This document shows positions 41,401 to 47,396 of a DNA stretch of 64,000 nt, piece by piece. The first letter of the stretch is position 1; each line of letters begins with the position of its first letter. Both the position numbers and the translations under genes were made by a program. Origin of the DNA: Micropterus salmoides (lineage: Eukaryota > Chordata > Actinopteri > Centrarchiformes > Centrarchidae); the NCBI RefSeq assembly GCF_014851395.1, contig NW_024041484.1:626499-690498 (forward strand). Reading direction: 5' to 3'. A model generated the notes under the pieces. The model made no database searches. It saw only the letters and a program-made list of their open reading frames with translations, and was not told the origin of the DNA.

Positions 41401-44400
41401 CAAAAGTCTCGTGGAGAGCATTCTCACATACAACATATCAACATGGTATGGTAATCTTGGGGCTAAGAATAGGTCCAAATTGACCAGATTGTGAAAATGG
41501 CTGTGAAAATCATACAAAAACCACAGAGAAAACTGAGTGAGATATATACACTCCACTGCAGGCGTATATACGTATGAGACGTATACGTATGTATGAGTGC
41601 TGCCAGTATTGCTGCAGACGTTGAAGGGGAGGGGTGTCAGCATGTGCTCAGTGCCCAGTGCTCAGACCATACACTGCACACTGCATCAAGTTGGTCTGCA
41701 TGGCTGTCGTCCCAGAAGGAAGCCTCTTCTAAAGATGATGCACAAGAAATCCCGTCTGATGAGACCAAGATAAACTTATTTGGTTCAGATGGTGTCAAGC
41801 AAAGACAAGTTTGTCCTGCCTACGGTCTAGCATGGTGGTGGGAGTGTCCTGGTCTGGGGCTGCATGAGTGCTGCCTGCACTGGGGAGCTACAATTCAGTG
41901 AGGGAACCATGAATGCCAACATGTACTGTGACATACTGAAGCAGAGCATGATCCCCTCCCTTCAGAGACTGGGCCGCAGGGCAATATTCCAACATGATAA
42001 CGACCCCAAACACACCTCCAAGACGACCACTGCCTTGCTAGAGAAGCTGACGGTAAAGGTGATGGACTGGCCAAGCATGTCTCCAGACCTAAACCCTATT
42101 GAGCATCTGTGGGGCGTCCTCAAACAGAACGTGGAGGAGCGCAAGGTCTCTAACATTCACCAGCTCCGTGATGTCGTCATGGAGGAGTGGAAGAGGACTC
42201 CAGTGGCAACCTGTGAAGCTCTGGTGAATCCAAGCCCAAGAGGGTTAAAGCAGTGCTGGAAAATAATGGTGGCCACAAAATATTGACACTTTGGGCCCAA
42301 TATGGACATTTTCACATAGGGGTGTACATATATATGATATATATTAAAGGCTGTGTGATGTGTTATTTTAAGGGGACAGCAAATTTACACCGTTATACAA
42401 GCTGTACACTCACTACTTTACATTGTAGCATAGTGTCATTTCTTCAGTGTTGTCACATGAAAAGATATAATCCAATATTTACAAATATGTGAGGGGTGTA
42501 CTCACTTTTGTGAAATACTGTATGTATTAAGCATACATCTAATTGCGAAAATCATTGTAAAACACCAACTTGATTCTGGTGGGACTGATGCTTCTCTACC
42601 ACAATTTCTGAGAGAAAGACATTGATTAATGCTGATTATCATTATAAGTTGTATAGCAGTGTTAGCATTAGTGCTGGTGGTATTAACTGTAGAAGTAGCT
42701 GTAATACTAGCACTACTACTAAGGAAGATTTTGAACTAGTTCAAGCCACCAACGCCGTGATTAAGGGACATCTCACTCCAGACTTAATCATATTTGTAGC
42801 AATTATTCAAATAATATTAGAACTAAGTGCTTTCTGAAATATATTAGACATGAGACATTGAGCTAATATATTGTAGTCTCAAAATCTCCCTCTCTCTCTC
42901 TCTCTCGGTCCACACACACACACACTCTCCCACCTGGCAGCCGTTGTGGATGAGAGCATCCATGGCCATCCTGATGGCAGGATTTGGCGGCTCGCAGCCC
43001 TCCACCTGGGTCTTAAAGTTGTGTTCGAAGTAGGGCCCCATCATATAGTAGTTCTCCCCCCATTCATCTACTGTGATCTTGGATTTGGTCTGAATCACTG
43101 TGTAGATTCCTCCAACTGCATGTTCACACACAGTGAAAGGAGAAGACAGTTGCAAAGTCACATTTTTTACTTCTTATTAGTATTAGTATCATCAGCACAG
43201 TCCATGGTGGGGAGGAGGATCAGAAAACATTTTTTTCAGCCCCACCAGCAAATTTCCACCTACATTGAATGTTACACATATTAGCAGGTTGCAAAAACCA
43301 TTCCCAGACCCAACCATTCCCAGCACTTGGCGATACACCGGCAAAGAAAACTCCCTTTATTATATATATATAATTATAAAAGGTCACAAAGAATGACTGT
43401 CTCCACCACATATTTTGACACCTCTTGTCCAGGAATTTATTCATCCAGTTTGTTCATTGTCAAGTTGTTTCTTGGATGTTTGTGCCTTTCATTAATGAAG
43501 TTATAACTAAATTCAGGAATAGGACCACGCCGCTCTCTCTCACTAATTCAACCACCTGCATCTCAGTCAATTTCTCCAATCCAACCACCCATGCTTCACT
43601 CATTTCATCCACCTGTGCCTCTCTAATCCATTCACCTGACACACACACACACACGAACACAGACCATTAGTTCGTGTATGGGTTCTGGGACTGCAGCAAG
43701 ATGCAGCAAGCAGTGTGTGCGGCGAATCGTCTGCTCAGTGTTATCTTTGCTGGTTTTTCTATGTATGCCGCAGAGATGTCTCGGCCTTATATGTGTACGA
43801 TCGCCAAGCTCTTCTCAACATCTGAGCCTCAGTGGAATCGCTGCTTTCAAAATACGATCTAAGAGACCAAACTTCAAATCTCCCTCCCTTCTTATCCAGT
43901 ACACCTATAGGCCTGTGGCACTTACCCAGTGCCTATTCCTGTAAGAAACATCTTAGAAGACAGGGAAAGCGGGAAGGTTTACTGGTGAGATCCAAAGCCT
44001 ACCGGATGTCCACCGATGCGATAAATCCTCGCCTCTGGAGCGACAGCACTCCGCTGTCTACTCACCGGACTTTAGAGGCCGGTGGATCTGGCCTATTTAT
44101 CCCGCTCAAACTGATGTCTGCTACCCATCGATAGAGGTGCCCGAACTCCGGCGGATGCGGGCTCGTTAAGGTGGCGTGAACTACGAGAACCTTCAGCCAC
44201 TAGGCCGTGCTTCATCATCAGGCAGAGGGGAGCTTGTCTTTCGCATGGCCCTGATCAACGTTAGATCACTAGCAAACAAGATATTCCTGCTCAATGACTT
44301 CTTCACCTCTCGGGAGTTGGATTTTATGTTCTTGACGGAAACCTGAATCCATCTGGTGAATCTAATCTTTTCTCAGAACTTCTTCCTCCCGACTGTACAT

Positions 44401-47347
44401 TTCTCAGCTCCCCGCGGACCACTTGGAGGGGTGGAGGTCTAGCTGCTGTATTTAAATCCACTTTCCACAGACTCCCAGTGACATCTTCGCTAGCTTCGAA
44501 CTGCAACTTTACGAATTCAACCATCCTTTTCCTGTGTTGTATGCGGTTGTTTATTGCCCTCTGAAGTTCAAAAAGGACTTTGCGGGGTTTCTGGCAGTGA
44601 TTATGTTAAAATATAATCCTCTTCTTATTGTTGGTGTTTTAATATTCACCTATGCTGTGAAAAAAATCCTTTGGCCAAAGATTTTATGAATCTTACTGAC
44701 TCATTCAATCTTAACCAGTCAGTGACATGAAAAAATCTGTGTCCATATCAAGGAAATCTGTAACCGGTATATCCAATCACCTGTCTGTTCTGTTCACTGC
44801 TACCATCCCCTGCTCCAGGATCGCAGCTTGTCATCCTACTCGTCGTCAGCATGCGATCAACCCTTCAACTACGCTGCAGTTTGCAAATGCTTTTAAAGAA
44901 TCTAAACTCTGTAACTTGGATGGTGACTGTGGTCTCAGTGCTGATGAGCTCATTTCCTCCTTTGGCTCCACCTGCACTGATATCCTGGACTCTGTTGCTC
45001 CTTTTAGAATTAAACTCCCAAAGTCATCCACAGAACCATGTCAACTCCAGGTCTCCCTAGAAATTCTAAGAGACTACTTTGCAAGCTATCAGAGAGCCGT
45101 AAAAATCTTGTCTCCAACAAGAATCATAGGCCCCAGGTTCTCTTCAAAAATCTAAACTCCTTTATAAATCCTAGCGATGCAGCTCAAATTGTGCCCACAC
45201 CTACATTATGCGAAGATTTTAAAACGTTTTTTACTGGAAAGATTTCTGTGCTTAGATCTTTACCAACCTCCTCTGCCATAGACCCTTCAGTTCCTCCTAC
45301 ATACTCACCTGTCTTTAAGCAGTTTGTGCCTGCATCACTCTCCTCACTATTTAAGATTGTCCCTCAGATATCCTTCCCTCTCGTCTTTTAAAGGACGTTT
45401 TTAATACTGTTGGGTCCAGCATTCTTATTTTAATAAACACATGTCTTAGCGCAGGGTGCGTACTTATCTAGATGAGCCCCCACCCTGAGTCTCGACCCAT
45501 GGGTTCCTAGCCGCTCCAGCAACCAAACCCTAAACAACCCCCTTCATCCCTCCATTCTCAACCCCTTTATCCCTCTCCCCTCCATCCCAATATTATAATT
45601 ACTATAGTGATGATAATAATAATAATAATGTAATAATAATAATTAAAGCTGCAAGCAGCAATGGGCGGGCCCTCACACGTGTAGCGCGTCGAGGTGTGAG
45701 GCAGCCGTGTTGTAGATTTAGGGGCTCTGACAGTGTGGCTGTGAATTTGCCATGGGCTTCGGACGCTGTACAAACGTGTTAATCATCACTTCCTGTGTCC
45801 CCTTTGTGGCGCTACATAGCACTTTGCACTACAACTATTACTGAACATGTAGATGTGTTGGGCGTGACTGTTATCAAGCATGTGAGCATGTACACTGAAG
45901 TTAAAATCAAATTCCTGTTTTCTGATGAATCATCGATTCTGGACGCCACGCCATGGCCACGCCCTTCCACAACTTTTAATCATCAATGGCTTTAGACCGC
46001 ACAGCACAAACCTGAAGTCGATCGGACTACATTCCTAGAAGGAGTTCGTTAAAGTACGGAGTGTGTAAATCATCCAAAAATGACCATAAAATTCAAAATG
46101 GCTGACTTCCTGTTGGGTTTAGAGCATCGCTCCAAGAGGCTTTTTTGTACGTCTGTACAGTCAAGTTACAACAACTTTCTCTGTCATGGCAAAGAGTGGG
46201 ACTTCGCTGCCATGCCACCGCCACGTTTTTAACCAAAAAATCAGAAGTTTTACATTATGGCTTCATCAATGTGTTCAGGGTTTTCTGGGACAGTTTTGAA
46301 GTTGATTCGTCCAACCTGCTAGGAGTAGTACATTACAGCATAAAACATGTCATTTCCTGTTGCCAGCAGGTGGGTTTAAAGTGCACAGAGAAAATTTGAA
46401 GTTGATCGGACCAAATCTCTAGGAGGAGTTTGTTAAAGTACAGAGTGTGTAAATCATCCAAAAATGACCATTAAATCCAAAATGTCCGATTTCCTGTTGG
46501 GTGTTGGGCATCGCTCCAAGAGGCTTTTTTGTACGTCTGGACATGATACATGTGCCACAGAAATTCCATACTGTACATGTAGGTGAAACTTTTTTCAGGG
46601 CTGCTCGGTAGGGGGTGCTAGTGAGCCATTTTGACACGTCTGAAATATGTGCAAAGTTTGGTGAGTTTTTGAGTATGTTTAGGCCCCCAAAATTGAGGTT
46701 ACTTTGAAGAAAGAAAAAAAAAATCCCTTCAGTTTCAATAGGGACCTCACACATTTCGTGCCTGGGCCCTAATAAATAATCCCTTCAGTTTCAATAGGGA
46801 CCTCACACATTTCGTGCCTGGGCCCGAATAAATAATCCCTTCAGTTTCAATAGTGACCTCGCACGGTTCGTGCTCGGACCCTAATAATAATAACTAGAAC
46901 TAGAACAGCCAGAGTCTGAAATTAAAGGGACTTGCGGTTACGGAGATCTAAAATGAATGTATGTCTATGGGAGTGTCATTTGATATACTATTAATAGCGC
47001 CACCTAGAGGCCGATAGACACCAAATTCCATACAGCCCCTCTGGAAGGTGTGCCAGAAAAGTTCCCCAGGGTTTGGTGTAGATCGGCCATTCCAAACCTA
47101 AGATATGACATCACTTCCTGTTTTTAGTGTTTTTCGCAAATGTTTGTTAGCTTATAATTGGGACATTTTTTAAAATAGGTTTTTCAGTTTTCGCGATTTT
47201 GAGAAAAAAAGGTTAGGTGGAAATAGCCCGAATGCATGGGTATAAGGTTTTCTGATATGCGCCTTTGTATGCGGGAATTCCATGCCCAAAGGCGTTGACC
47301 TTGCTAAAAGTTCCCCCCTAGGCTATAAACACACACACACACACACA

Positions 47348-47396
<49 letters not shown>

